From MWBV01 sp964418095 (GTDB lineage Archaea > Nanobdellota > Nanobdellia > Pacearchaeales > GW2011-AR1), in assembly GCA_964418095.1 (NCBI GenBank), contig CAYQKM010000009.1, positions 1-22,638 on the forward strand: a stretch of DNA of 22,638 bases. The letters run 5' to 3'. Positions 7,350-14,784 of this stretch are shown piece after piece. The notes under the pieces were generated by a model. It was not told the DNA's origin. It ran no database searches and worked only from the letters and a program-made list of their open reading frames with translations. The translations under genes were made by a program, and so were the position numbers. Position 1 is the first letter of the stretch. Each line of letters opens with the position of its first letter.

Positions 7350-7874
7350 TTAAACAATATTAATTTGCAAATTCTTCTCTATATTTACACCTTTGCATTT
7401 TAATTCAGAATATAAATCCCATTTTAAAGATCTATTTTGTCCCATTGCAAGTTCAACAAATTTTCCTGCTGTTCCAGCAACTCCTCCTAGATTTAATCCT
7501 GAAGTAACACTTGTTGGGACTTTTATTGAAAAGTTGTAAGTGTATTCTCCTGGAGCATATTGCTTTTGCTGGTCAAGAGGATAATTAAAATCAAATATCT
7601 TAATATGAGTTGTTTCTGTGCTTCTGGAGTTATTGGAAAAAGTAACACCTGTTTGTCTTTTTTCACACTTTAATCCAAGAATTATTTTTTCAGAAGATGC
7701 TGATTTTTTAAGTTTTAAGATAACTTGCCCTTTAATCTCTTCCCCAGGAGAGTAACTGTATCTCTCAGGGATTATTTGAATAGAGCCTTTCATCTTCTTT
7801 AAAATTAAAGAGAGTATGATTGAAAAAAATATTATTCCAAAAACTGCAAGAATAATTATGAGCATCAACTCCAT
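7350..7874 (-). CDS. Membrane-anchored arrestin/Spo0M-like protein
   Basis: 174 residues: a membrane helix at about 3-24, then a beta-rich domain. The start of that domain (IPERYSYSPGEEIKGQVILKL), followed by LGLKCEKRQ, a YAPGEYTYNFSIKVP segment and a Gly-rich stretch, fits the arrestin-N/Spo0M type of beta sandwich, which often acts as a protein-protein adaptor. The partner is unknown. The last 30 residues return to beta strands with a WDLYSELKCKG motif. A TATA-like TTTTTTAAACC lies about 18-28 nt upstream (7892-7902 on the minus strand). The family call rests on pattern only. Confidence 0.8.
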   Translation of the reverse strand: MELMLIIILAVFGIIFFSIILSLILKKMKGSIQIIPERYSYSPGEEIKGQVILKLKKSASSEKIILGLKCEKRQTGVTFSNNSRSTETTHIKIFDFNYPLDQQKQYAPGEYTYNFSIKVPTSVTSGLNLGGVAGTAGKFVELAMGQNRSLKWDLYSELKCKGVNIEKNLQINIV

Positions 7875-7994
7875 TTTATATTAGGGAATACAGGGTTTAA
7901 AAAATCTTTGAATTTGATTTTCTTGAAAAGTTTTATGAGAAGATAATTGTCTTACTCAGGGGGAAATATAAATAAGATTTGAAAAAATATCTAA

Positions 7995-8207
7995 TTAAAT
8001 TTTAGTTAATTTAGATTTAAAATCTTTAATTAAGATATTATTTAATTTACTTTCACTCTTAGTATTTCCTAATTTACGAACATAAATTTCATAGTCCTCT
8101 TTAGAAACATCGCACATTAAACCCATTTTATAATAGAAATCTTGCATAAATTCTAGTATTATTTCTCCGTTTCTGTCATAGTAGTTTTTCATTTTAATCT
8201 TCTCCAT
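7995..8207 (-). CDS. Small hypothetical protein
   Basis: 70 residues, mixed charge, no membrane helix. It starts MEKIKMKNYYDRNGEII and has FMQDFYYKMGLMCDVSKEDYEIY, probably helical. No family is recognised. Support comes from a clean ATG, a TATA-like CATTTATAAAG on the minus strand at about 8238-8248 (31-41 nt upstream), and codon use like the neighbours (AT-rich third positions). It could be a small regulator or structural protein. Confidence 0.55.
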   Translation of the reverse strand: MEKIKMKNYYDRNGEIILEFMQDFYYKMGLMCDVSKEDYEIYVRKLGNTKSESKLNNILIKDFKSKLTKI

Positions 8208-8341
8208 TTTTTATTACCCTTTTCTAAATACTTATTTCTTTATAAATGTTTTTATTTATTACTACTATTTAGATACAATTACTAAAAGCTTAAATAATGA
8301 AATAAGGAAAACTATAAAAAAGCAAGAATATTGTATGTTTT

Positions 8342-8617
8342 ATGGGTATTGAAGAGTACACTGATTATATTATCTTGGGTTTAGGTGTAATTATTCTTGC
8401 AATTGCTGTTATTTTAACTGTTAATTTCATAAGCAAAAAGAATAAAAGTAAAAAGAGTATGCATAAAATTGAGATAGAATCTCATGATGCTCAATTAAAT
8501 GATTGGGTTACAAGGGCAAGGGAGAGTGGGATGGAAAAAGAGTATATTAGAACAACACTTGTAAACAATGGTTGGAATCCTACACAAGTAGATAATGCAT
8601 TAAAAGATGCTCCTTAG
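8342..8617 (+). CDS. Single-pass membrane protein with small helical domain
   Basis: 91 residues: membrane helix at about 9-30, Lys-rich linker, then residues 51-88 (LNDWVTRARESGMEKEYIRT, NNGWNPTQVDNAL). This end matches the N-terminal domain of the protein at 6801-7349 in spacing and key residues (R, G, then I/L, then GW, then V/I and A). It resembles small SHOCT-like helical modules that bring proteins to the membrane. ACTATAAAAA at 8311-8320 is 22-31 nt upstream, so the message is probably leaderless. Function unknown. Confidence 0.8.
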   Translation: MGIEEYTDYIILGLGVIILAIAVILTVNFISKKNKSKKSMHKIEIESHDAQLNDWVTRARESGMEKEYIRTTLVNNGWNPTQVDNALKDAP

Positions 8618-8726
8618 TTCTTAGAGTGTTTTGTGAGTGTTTTAAAAATCATTACATTTAATCATAAATAAGTTTATAAAATTATTTTTCTTAATCTGGT
8701 TTAGTGAAGCAGTATGAGTAATATCT

Positions 8727-9023
8727 ATGAAAAAAAATCTATATTTAAAATTAGTTGAGTGTAAGGATTTTTGTGTTGCTGAAAAAAAAGGGAAAATATA
8801 TGGAACAATAAGGTTTAGTACATATAGTATTAATGGTTGGAAAGGAATGAATCTTGAAATTTTAAGTTATATAAATAAGAAAGGTGTAACAGTTAAGAAA
8901 ACCTTAATTGATCCTGAAAATTATGAATCAGTTGATGATAAGATTGATTTAGAAGAAGTTGAAGAAATGTTCAAACTCAAACCTGGAGAGTATTACTTAT
9001 ACCCAAAGCATATAAATAATTAA
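8727..9023 (+). CDS. Hypothetical protein, unknown
   Basis: 98 residues, no signal or membrane helix. Likely beta-rich at the start (YLKLVECKDFCVAEKKGKIY), acidic in the middle (DDKIDLEEVEEMFKL) and ending GEYYLYPKHINN. No family is recognised. The TATA-like GTTTATAAAA at about 8672-8681 leaves about 20 nt of leader before the ATG. It stands before the zinc-ribbon gene on the same strand, 36 bp away, so the two could be co-transcribed. Confidence 0.65.
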   Translation: MKKNLYLKLVECKDFCVAEKKGKIYGTIRFSTYSINGWKGMNLEILSYINKKGVTVKKTLIDPENYESVDDKIDLEEVEEMFKLKPGEYYLYPKHINN

Positions 9024-9059
9024 ATATAAGTAATTACTTTTTCTGTTGTTTCATATAAA

Positions 9060-9401
9060 ATGGGGAATGCATATAATTTAAAAAAGAAAAATCCTGAGAA
9101 TTTAAATAGAACCATACTTAAAGAGAGTGATTTAGTTGCAAAATGCAGTAAAGAGAGTTTTTGTTTATTAAGAGATAGAGAAGTGTATAGAATTGAAGAA
9201 GATATTTCTAATATTTTTAAAAAATATAATAATCAAGAAGAGATTAAACTGAAACATATTTATTCTTTATGTGATCATTGCAAAATTAAATATTCTAGTG
9301 AGTTTGAATCATGCAAAAGATGTGATGAATATGATACTAAAGAATTTATTCCTTTAGGTGTAGTAAAAGAGGCTTATAATTTTATGAATAAGGGAAAGTA
9401 A
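9060..9401 (+). CDS. Zinc-ribbon-like hypothetical protein
   Basis: 113 residues, soluble and highly charged. A CDHC followed by ten residues and CKRC (CX2C-X10-CX2C) near residues 73-90 is a likely single structural zinc site, as in zinc ribbons. Two further Cys lie upstream in KCSKESFC. The rest is unrecognised. It may be a nucleic-acid or protein-binding factor. It is followed by another small Cys/His ORF and an HExxH gene on the same strand, but those have their own TATA-like box. Confidence 0.7.
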   Translation: MGNAYNLKKKNPENLNRTILKESDLVAKCSKESFCLLRDREVYRIEEDISNIFKKYNNQEEIKLKHIYSLCDHCKIKYSSEFESCKRCDEYDTKEFIPLGVVKEAYNFMNKGK

Positions 9402-9451
9402 GAAGTATATTGACTATAAAAATGTCTATTTAATTAAGACAAATAGTTTTT

Positions 9452-9568
9452 ATGGTTTCTTCTAAAAAATGTGATGATTTCTCTTGCAAAGAGCATTATA
9501 CTGAAGGATGCTCTTTAATTTGGAAAATATTTAAACCTGAAGAAGTTATTATAAGTAATGGAAAATAG
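9452..9568 (+). CDS. Very small ORF with Cys/His motif
   Basis: 38 residues: MVSSKKCDDFSCKEHYTEGC, then SLIWKIFKPEEVIISNGK. The pattern CX4CX2HX4C could hold one zinc ion. A TATA-like ACTATAAAAA at 9412-9421 lies 31-40 nt upstream, with nothing else to serve before the next gene. The stop (TAG 9566-9568) overlaps the start of the HExxH gene (ATG 9558) by 11 nt, a layout typical of translational coupling. No family is recognised. It could be a chance ORF in the leader of the next gene. Confidence 0.45.
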   Translation: MVSSKKCDDFSCKEHYTEGCSLIWKIFKPEEVIISNGK

Positions 9569-10223
9569 CAGTATAAAAGTAATATTCAAGTTTGATAAGG
9601 AAAAGGATTTATGGAATCACTGGCATAAATCCAACTGGAAGCCTTCTTTTGGCAAGTTTAATATAAACCCAAAGACACTAGAGATTTGCAAAGGGAAAAA
9701 ATTTGAAGAGTGCAAAGAAGAACTGTCAAATAACTTCAGGAAAGTCTACGAATCAAATATGATTGAAATATTCTTGAAAAGTGCTGAAAAGTCCTGGAGA
9801 AAAATTGAGGAAAAATTCTTTAGAAGAATGGATAATCTGATGAAAGACAAATTTGATAAAAATATAACTGCTTATCTTACTACCCTTTCAATTTGTCCAT
9901 ATGATGCAAAAGAGCCTTCGTTTATGTTTTCTTTATTTTATTCTCTTCCAATTGCATTGGAGACTTGCGGACATGAGATAATGCACTTGTATTTTCATAA
10001 GTTTTACTGGAAGAAAGTTGAAAAAGAAATAGGTGAAGAAAAGACAAGTGAATTAAAAGAAGCTTTGACAGTGTTGTTAAACCTAGAGTTTAAGGACTTG
10101 TGGTTTGTTGAAGATAGGGGATATGAAGAACATAAAAAACTTAGAGAGTTCATAAGCCAGGAATGGAAAAAAGATAAAGATTTTGAGAAGCTGCTTGAAA
10201 AGTGTGTGAATCATTTAAAGTAA
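9558..10223 (+). CDS. Putative zinc metallopeptidase (HExxH), unknown family
   Basis: 221 residues, no signal peptide. Residues 138-147 read GHEIMHLYFH: a HExxH zinc motif (His139, Glu140, His143) with a further His147. Glu165 or Glu168 in SELKEAL could be the third ligand, a gluzincin-like arrangement. The N-terminal half is charged and rich in Trp and Lys (WNHWHKSNWKPSFGKF). The gene uses more C and G in third positions than its neighbours, which may mean recent acquisition. It overlaps the small Cys/His ORF upstream, which might be a partner or regulator. Proteolysis is inferred from the motif only. Confidence 0.78.
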   Translation: MENSSIKVIFKFDKEKDLWNHWHKSNWKPSFGKFNINPKTLEICKGKKFEECKEELSNNFRKVYESNMIEIFLKSAEKSWRKIEEKFFRRMDNLMKDKFDKNITAYLTTLSICPYDAKEPSFMFSLFYSLPIALETCGHEIMHLYFHKFYWKKVEKEIGEEKTSELKEALTVLLNLEFKDLWFVEDRGYEEHKKLREFISQEWKKDKDFEKLLEKCVNHLK

Positions 10224-10356
10224 GTTGGTTATTGGAGAAAAGTAGAGGGAAGATAAAATTTATATTTTTCTCTTAATATGTGTAAAAAGTTATTTGTGTA
10301 ACTATGTAGTGGTTATAAATAGAAAACTTTATAAAGAGTTAAGAATTATTTTTATT

Positions 10357-10872
10357 ATGATAACTATACTTAATGATTTAGGAATGGGTCTGCATCAGCA
10401 TGTGTATGAGTGTGGACAAATGGGTGGAATGTACTCTAAAAAATCAGAGTCTGATATAGATTATAATCAAAATAGATATAAGAAAAGATTTGGAGAAATA
10501 GATGGGTTAGGAAATATTGAGTATATTTTAAGATCAGATGATTCTAGGAAAATAAAAGTTCCTTTAAAATATGCTATAAAATCTTCTAAATTAGTAAACT
10601 ATGCACTTGAGTCAAAAGGAGTTTCAGAGTTTAATGCTAAATTATATAGAAATGAAGAAGTTGAAAATGTTTATATTCCTGATAAGATAAATGAAATAAT
10701 TGGTGAAGATAAAAGAATAGGCTCTGATAAATCAAGAAAACTAATTGATAAAATCTATTTTGAAACTTGTTTGCATCAGGGGTATGATGAGCTTATTTCA
10801 AGCAGAGGAAATGAAAAACTTGAAACAATGCAACATATTGAGTTCTTCAAAGGTATTTTAAATAGTTTGTAA
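10357..10872 (+). CDS. Hypothetical soluble protein, unknown
   Basis: 171 residues from ATG 10357. A longer frame back to a TTG at 10294 exists, but CTTTATAAAG at 10327-10336 is a good TATA box 21-30 nt before this ATG, so the shorter leaderless start is preferred. The protein is hydrophilic with no membrane helix. Notable parts are LGMGLHQHVYECGQMGGMYS near the start and YFETCLHQGYDELISS near the end. Both carry a (L)HQ motif with a nearby Cys, but no known active-site pattern was recognised. Confidence 0.7.
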   Translation: MITILNDLGMGLHQHVYECGQMGGMYSKKSESDIDYNQNRYKKRFGEIDGLGNIEYILRSDDSRKIKVPLKYAIKSSKLVNYALESKGVSEFNAKLYRNEEVENVYIPDKINEIIGEDKRIGSDKSRKLIDKIYFETCLHQGYDELISSRGNEKLETMQHIEFFKGILNSL

Positions 10873-11042
10873 GATTAGTGTTCTGAAAGTGATTAAGAAG
10901 TAAAGAGTTTAGAGTTATCAGTAAAATTGAATTTTTTGAATTGAAGATGAGTTAATCATCAATTAGGGGTGATGACAAAAAATATATTGTTTAAGTATAA
11001 TCATCTATAAAAAGCAAGGTTGTAACATTATGTAGTAATAAA

Positions 11043-11459
11043 ATGGGATTTTTATTTTTTAAACCAACAATGAGTGTGCCAATTTTCCTAATCATACTTA
11101 TAATTTTAGTGTTAATTGGAATTGTGTGTGCTTCAATTAATTATAATAGAAAAGTTAGAAAGATGAGAAGAGAGGTTTTGAAAATGAAAAAAATGGCTGC
11201 TGCTGTTTCTAATATTAATCTTATTGGACAAGAAATGGTTGAAAAAGAAAAAGAAGTTGAAGAAGAAATAAAGCCTGTAAAAGAAAAAACTAAACCTGCT
11301 AAAAAAAAGAGTGTTAAAAAACCTGTAAAGAAAAAAGAAATTACCTGGCAAGAACACTTAAGTAATACTTACAAAGAAATGAAAAAGAAAAATTCTAAAG
11401 CAACTTTTAAAGATGCAATGAAATCAGCTAAAAAAACTTATAAAAAAAGTAAAAAATAA
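11043..11459 (+). CDS. Membrane-tethered coiled-coil protein with lysine-rich segment
   Basis: 138 residues: membrane helix at about 12-31, probable coiled coil at 34-78, a Lys/Pro/Val segment at 78-99 (KPAKKKSVKKPVKKKE) and a compact basic helical end at 100-135 (TWQEHLSNTYKEMKKKN, then ATFKDAMKSAKKTYKK). The end resembles short basic modules seen in viral and archaeal DNA-binding proteins, with Trp, His and regularly spaced Ala/Lys. The Lys-rich part is like the tail of the protein at 6801-7349. The chain could tether nucleic acid or ribosomes to the membrane, which is speculation. TATA-like ATCTATAAAAAG lies about 31-42 nt upstream. Confidence 0.78.
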   Translation: MGFLFFKPTMSVPIFLIILIILVLIGIVCASINYNRKVRKMRREVLKMKKMAAAVSNINLIGQEMVEKEKEVEEEIKPVKEKTKPAKKKSVKKPVKKKEITWQEHLSNTYKEMKKKNSKATFKDAMKSAKKTYKKSKK

Positions 11460-11534
11460 AAATATTTTTCTAAATAAATATTTTCTAAAAAGGCATAGTT
11501 TTAAAAATAAATATTTTCTATACTTTTAAATAAG

Positions 11535-11900
11535 ATGAGGGGTGAAAAAAAGTTTTGGGGTAAATTAGCAAGTATAGATCTAACTGGTTGTAATGATAAA
11601 ATTACTAAACCAAAAGAGATTAGAAGATTCTGCGATGAGCTTTGCAAGAAAATAAAAATGAAAAAATATGGACCAACATATATTAAGAGATTTGGTGTTG
11701 GAAAATTAGAAGGATATTCTTTTATGCAGTTTATTGAAACATCCTCTATAACAGCGCACTTTGAAGAACAGCAGAATCCAAAAAAAGCATTCATAGATAT
11801 ATTTAGTTGCAAAGATTTTAATGAAAAAGATGCGTGTGAATTTTGCAAAAAATTCTTTGAAGCTAAGGGTGCAAAGATGAAATGCTTAATAAGAGAATAA
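11535..11900 (+). CDS. S-adenosylmethionine decarboxylase-like (SpeD/SpeH family) protein
   Basis: 121 residues, the size of class I AdoMet decarboxylases, which make the aminopropyl donor for spermidine synthesis through a self-cleaved pyruvoyl group. Family-like parts are IDLTGCN (14-20) and, in place of the usual AESHISIHTWPE, the stretch IETSSITAHFEEQ. Ser70 and His75 keep the five-residue spacing of the catalytic Ser and His; Cys92 in DIFSCKD matches the catalytic Cys. The motif is that of a divergent IETS-type subgroup, so substrate and activity are uncertain and other decarboxylations are possible. No aminopropyltransferase gene is nearby. GTTTTAAAAATA at about 11498-11509 is the likely TATA box. 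Confidence 0.78.
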   Translation: MRGEKKFWGKLASIDLTGCNDKITKPKEIRRFCDELCKKIKMKKYGPTYIKRFGVGKLEGYSFMQFIETSSITAHFEEQQNPKKAFIDIFSCKDFNEKDACEFCKKFFEAKGAKMKCLIRE

Positions 11901-11961
11901 AATAATTTTAAACTATCACTGGTTTTAAGTAATTACAAAAATATGTTTTCTCGACGATAAT

Positions 11962-11990
11962 AATGCTTTTAAATGAAAGTGGTTAATAAA
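11962..11990 (+). promoter_or_regulatory. Surface-gene promoter copy 1 (leader of the 828-aa gene)
   Basis: AATGCTTTTAAA followed by TGAAAGTGGTTAATAAA. The last 24 nt (11967-11990) are identical to 15823-15846, and AATGCTTTTAAA is identical to 14888-14899. In all three places the TTTTAAA core ends 21-22 nt before an ATG, here ATG 11996. This fits a TATA box with an RNA start at or beside that ATG. Confidence 0.65.
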
Positions 11991-11995
11991 ACTTT

Positions 11996-12217
11996 ATGGT
12001 GTCAAAAAAAGGAGTAAAAGTTGTTGGGAAAAATAAAATCTGCTTATGCTTAAATTATAATAACTCTTATTTAAATAAATTCTTTTCAAATCAAGTTTAT
12101 TCAAATCAAATCTTTCTACATCATAGTTATACGTATAACGGACTGTATAACAATAATTGGCGAGGTCTAGCCTTGCAACTGAGTACTTACTCTGAACTAA
12201 ATAGGATAAGGGAATAA
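11996..12217 (+). CDS. Upstream ORF or remnant in the leader of the 828-aa surface gene
   Basis: 73 codons from an ATG placed exactly where the shared promoter would start a leaderless message. The beginning MVSKKGVKVV resembles MSKKGLKSV of the protein at 15851, but what follows is Asn/Tyr-rich and shows no hydrophobic signal helix and no known domain. The codon pattern is weak. It ends 28 nt before the ATG of the 828-aa gene and also covers the palindrome and the first hairpin. It may be a regulatory upstream ORF, the decayed start of an older surface gene, or chance. Confidence 0.3.
   Translation: MVSKKGVKVVGKNKICLCLNYNNSYLNKFFSNQVYSNQIFLHHSYTYNGLYNNNWRGLALQLSTYSELNRIRE
12126..12151 (+). 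promoter_or_regulatory. Perfect palindrome plus extra half-site in the leader
   Basis: GTTATACGTATAAC (12126-12139) is a perfect 14-bp palindrome, followed by another GTATAAC half at 12145-12151. It lies about 130 nt downstream of the predicted RNA start and about 110 nt before the surface-protein ATG. It may be a DNA operator for a dimeric regulator or an RNA hairpin. Confidence 0.45.
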
Positions 12218-12233
12218 AGAATTGAAAGGAGGT
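12160..12233 (+). promoter_or_regulatory. Leader hairpins and strong Shine-Dalgarno of the 828-aa gene
   Basis: GCGAGG (12160-12165) pairs with CCTTGC (12171-12176) across a five-base loop. GAGT (12181-12184) pairs with ACTC (12189-12192). AAAGGAGGT at 12225-12233 is the best ribosome binding site in the window, 12 nt before ATG 12246. The order hairpin, hairpin, Shine-Dalgarno suggests translation control of an abundant protein. Confidence 0.5.
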
Positions 12234-12245
12234 TATAAATAAATT

Positions 12246-14732
12246 ATGAAAACTAATAAAAATTTAATATTAACTAGTTTAATATTAGGTGTTTTAATTG
12301 TTGTAAGTATGAGTGGATTAATAAGTGCTGTAGCAAATGAAGGAGAAACTTCTCAAAATGGTGAAATGTCATCAATGTCTTGTGGTGGTGGCAACTGCGG
12401 TGGTGGGCAACAACCAGCTCCAAAAAATTGTGAATTGACTATCACAAATCCTACACAAGGACAATGGTTTGACAGCGAAGCTGTTGAAATAAACTGGACT
12501 TTGAGTGAAGGATGTATTCCTGTAAATGAGTTTTTAATCCAATACCAAAAAGGGAGTTGTGATCCTCAAGGTGGCTGGCATAGTATCGCCACTGTAGACT
12601 CTGGAAGTGCGGGCAATCCTAATTTCCCAAATTATCATTATAATTGGAACAGACCACTAGAAAGCGGACAATACTGCATATATGTAAAAGTAACTTGTGC
12701 TAACCAATGGAATGTTTCAAAAATGTTCAATGTGGATTTAGCTAAGCCAGTAGTAAGTTTATCTGTTGGAAAGGAGAATATTGGAGAGTGTGAAGAAAGT
12801 CAAACAGGAAATTGCTATGTTAATTCAAAAACTCCAATAACTTTGACTTGTGCAGACAATGTTCCAGTAGCTCCATGGCAATCTGGTGTTAATCATATAG
12901 AATACAGATACAATGTTAATGGAGGAGAATTCACAGAGTGGAAGACTCTTCAAGGTGCATCTGGAATTTTCAAATTCCCTGAAGATTCAAATCATGTGTT
13001 AGAATACAAATGTATTGATAATGTTGGAAAGATATCTGAAGTTAAATCAAAAGTATTTATCGTAGATACTCAAGCTCCAGTAATATCAAGAACAGTTGGA
13101 GAACCACAGATTTGTGAGGGTGAAGAATGTACTATATACATGAATACAAATACACAAATTTGTATTTCTGCTGTTGACCCAGAACCACATCCAATTGGAT
13201 TAAAAGATAAAACTTTATCATGCGAATATTACTATTCAAGTGAAAAAGATAATAAGGGAAATCTTAAAAATCCAATAAAGAAAACAATAACTCTGGATAA
13301 AAACGGATGTTTCAACTATAAAGAAGATTCATACCACACATTAAAGTGTACTGCTGTAGATAGATTAGGAAATAAAGGTGAAATGACTTGGTTTGATGTT
13401 GTTGATACTAAAGCACCAACAACAAATCTTAAGTTTGAAGGTCCTTATCATGAAACAAAAGATACTGACCAAATTTGTACATGGGAAAAAGTAAAAGTAA
13501 AGAAATGTACTAAGTATGGTTGGGTAGGTTGCTCTAAACAAATTTATGTTTGGGAATGGAAAAAAATTTGTAAAACAGTAACAACAAAAATCAAATATAT
13601 TGATGGAGTTTCAACTGTTAAATTAACAGCAGAAGATTCAAAACCTCATCCTGTTGGTGTTGATAAAACATATTACAGGTATAGTATAGTAGATAACAAA
13701 TACTGTGAAGGTGCTAAATGGACAGGAAATCTTGGTGAACAAGAGTGGTACGTATACTCTAAACCATTTTCAATGGATGAATCTTGTCATATAATTGAAT
13801 ATTATTCTATTGATAAACTTGGAAACAAGGAATCAGTAAAGAATGAATTTGTATTTGTTGATAAGACTCCACCTGAAACAATAAAGGAAGTTGGAGAACC
13901 AAGTAAAGAAGTCAATTATGAACCAGAAGAAAATTGGTATCAAAATCCAGGACAGAATATTGAATGGGAAGTGACATTAGATACTCCTATAACATTAAGT
14001 TGTGGAGATATAGGACCACACCCATCTGGAATAAAAGGACTTTATTACAGAGTTGTCTGGGATGGAAAATACAATGATTCATCTGCTGGATGGACATATG
14101 TAGAAGGTGAAACTGCAACTATTACACTTAATTTCCATGAAAAATGCGAACACTTATTAGAGTTTTATTGCGTAGATAATGTAAATAAAACTTCTAACAT
14201 TGACTCTGAACTTTTCAAAGTTAATGGAAAGGCATTTGATTTAACAATTGGAGAAAAATGGGATTTAATCTCATTCCCTTTCTATTTGTTAGATAATGAC
14301 CCTGAAAGTGTTTTCTCAGATGTTGATGAATTAGAAGGCATCTGGACATATGAGAATGGAGAGTGGAAAGTTTACACTCCAAATGGTCCAAATAATTTAG
14401 GTACAATTAAACCTGGATATGGATATTGGGTTAAAGCAAAGAAAGACATTACTCTATTAATAGGAGGAAGTCTATTCAAAGCTGGTCCATTCACAATGCC
14501 CCAAAGAAATTTGGAAAAAGGATGGAACCTAATTGGACACTATGGACATGAAAAATTAACACCTACAGACGCATTAACTGGATTAGATTGGATTAAAGGA
14601 ACTCTTTTAGAGTATAATCCTGACCAATATGCTCAAGACTTTTTTGCTCCTGTGGAAATGAATCCAGGAAGAGGATATTGGGTTGCTTTAGATAAAGCAG
14701 GAACATATTATCCTTATGTTGGTACAATATAA
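12246..14732 (+). CDS. Large secreted surface protein with Ig-like domains (S-layer or adhesin candidate)
   Basis: 828 residues. Signal peptide at 1-30 (hydrophobic 7-28, then ISAVA). A mature start rich in Gly and Cys (SCGGGNCGGGQQPAP) is followed by an Ig-like domain from about residue 62. Next come repeated beta-sandwich domains separated by DTQAPV, DTKAPT and DKTPPE linkers with YRY/EYKCIDNVG-type motifs, as in OmpL47/bacterial Ig-like surface proteins. From about residue 660 there are two copies of a WDLISFP...GYGYWV module (second copy GWNLIGHYG...GRGYWV). There is no C-terminal membrane helix. Many Cys residues suggest disulfides. The strong ribosome binding site, long leader, more C-ending codons and a strong T-tract terminator all point to high expression, as for an S-layer protein. 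Exact role unproven. Confidence 0.9.
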   Translation: MKTNKNLILTSLILGVLIVVSMSGLISAVANEGETSQNGEMSSMSCGGGNCGGGQQPAPKNCELTITNPTQGQWFDSEAVEINWTLSEGCIPVNEFLIQYQKGSCDPQGGWHSIATVDSGSAGNPNFPNYHYNWNRPLESGQYCIYVKVTCANQWNVSKMFNVDLAKPVVSLSVGKENIGECEESQTGNCYVNSKTPITLTCADNVPVAPWQSGVNHIEYRYNVNGGEFTEWKTLQGASGIFKFPEDSNHVLEYKCIDNVGKISEVKSKVFIVDTQAPVISRTVGEPQICEGEECTIYMNTNTQICISAVDPEPHPIGLKDKTLSCEYYYSSEKDNKGNLKNPIKKTITLDKNGCFNYKEDSYHTLKCTAVDRLGNKGEMTWFDVVDTKAPTTNLKFEGPYHETKDTDQICTWEKVKVKKCTKYGWVGCSKQIYVWEWKKICKTVTTKIKYIDGVSTVKLTAEDSKPHPVGVDKTYYRYSIVDNKYCEGAKWTGNLGEQEWYVYSKPFSMDESCHIIEYYSIDKLGNKESVKNEFVFVDKTPPETIKEVGEPSKEVNYEPEENWYQNPGQNIEWEVTLDTPITLSCGDIGPHPSGIKGLYYRVVWDGKYNDSSAGWTYVEGETATITLNFHEKCEHLLEFYCVDNVNKTSNIDSELFKVNGKAFDLTIGEKWDLISFPFYLLDNDPESVFSDVDELEGIWTYENGEWKVYTPNGPNNLGTIKPGYGYWVKAKKDITLLIGGSLFKAGPFTMPQRNLEKGWNLIGHYGHEKLTPTDALTGLDWIKGTLLEYNPDQYAQDFFAPVEMNPGRGYWVALDKAGTYYPYVGTI

Positions 14733-14752
14733 TTCCAAAAGAATCACATAAA

Positions 14753-14784
14753 TTTTTTTCTTTTTCTTTTTTTTTCTTTTTTTT
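14753..14784 (+). terminator. T-tract terminator after the 828-aa gene
   Basis: A run of Ts broken only by single Cs spans 32 nt, starting 20 nt after the stop codon. Archaeal RNA polymerase stops at such U-rich ends without a hairpin. This is by far the longest T tract in the window and fits a highly transcribed gene. Confidence 0.75.

Noticed and set aside
9471..9504. GTGATGA and CTGA as a C/D RNA
   Set aside because: Only one box pair with a short spacer and no C'/D' motifs; it lies inside the small Cys/His ORF.
10294..10356. Longer N-terminus of the gene at 10357 from TTG
   Set aside because: The added part covers a good TATA box and gives no meaningful domain.
10969..11004. GTGATGA as a C box of a C/D guide RNA, or a 12-codon leader ORF after GGGGTG
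   Set aside because: No CTGA D box or second box pair is present, and the next gene's TATA-like box lies downstream of this site.
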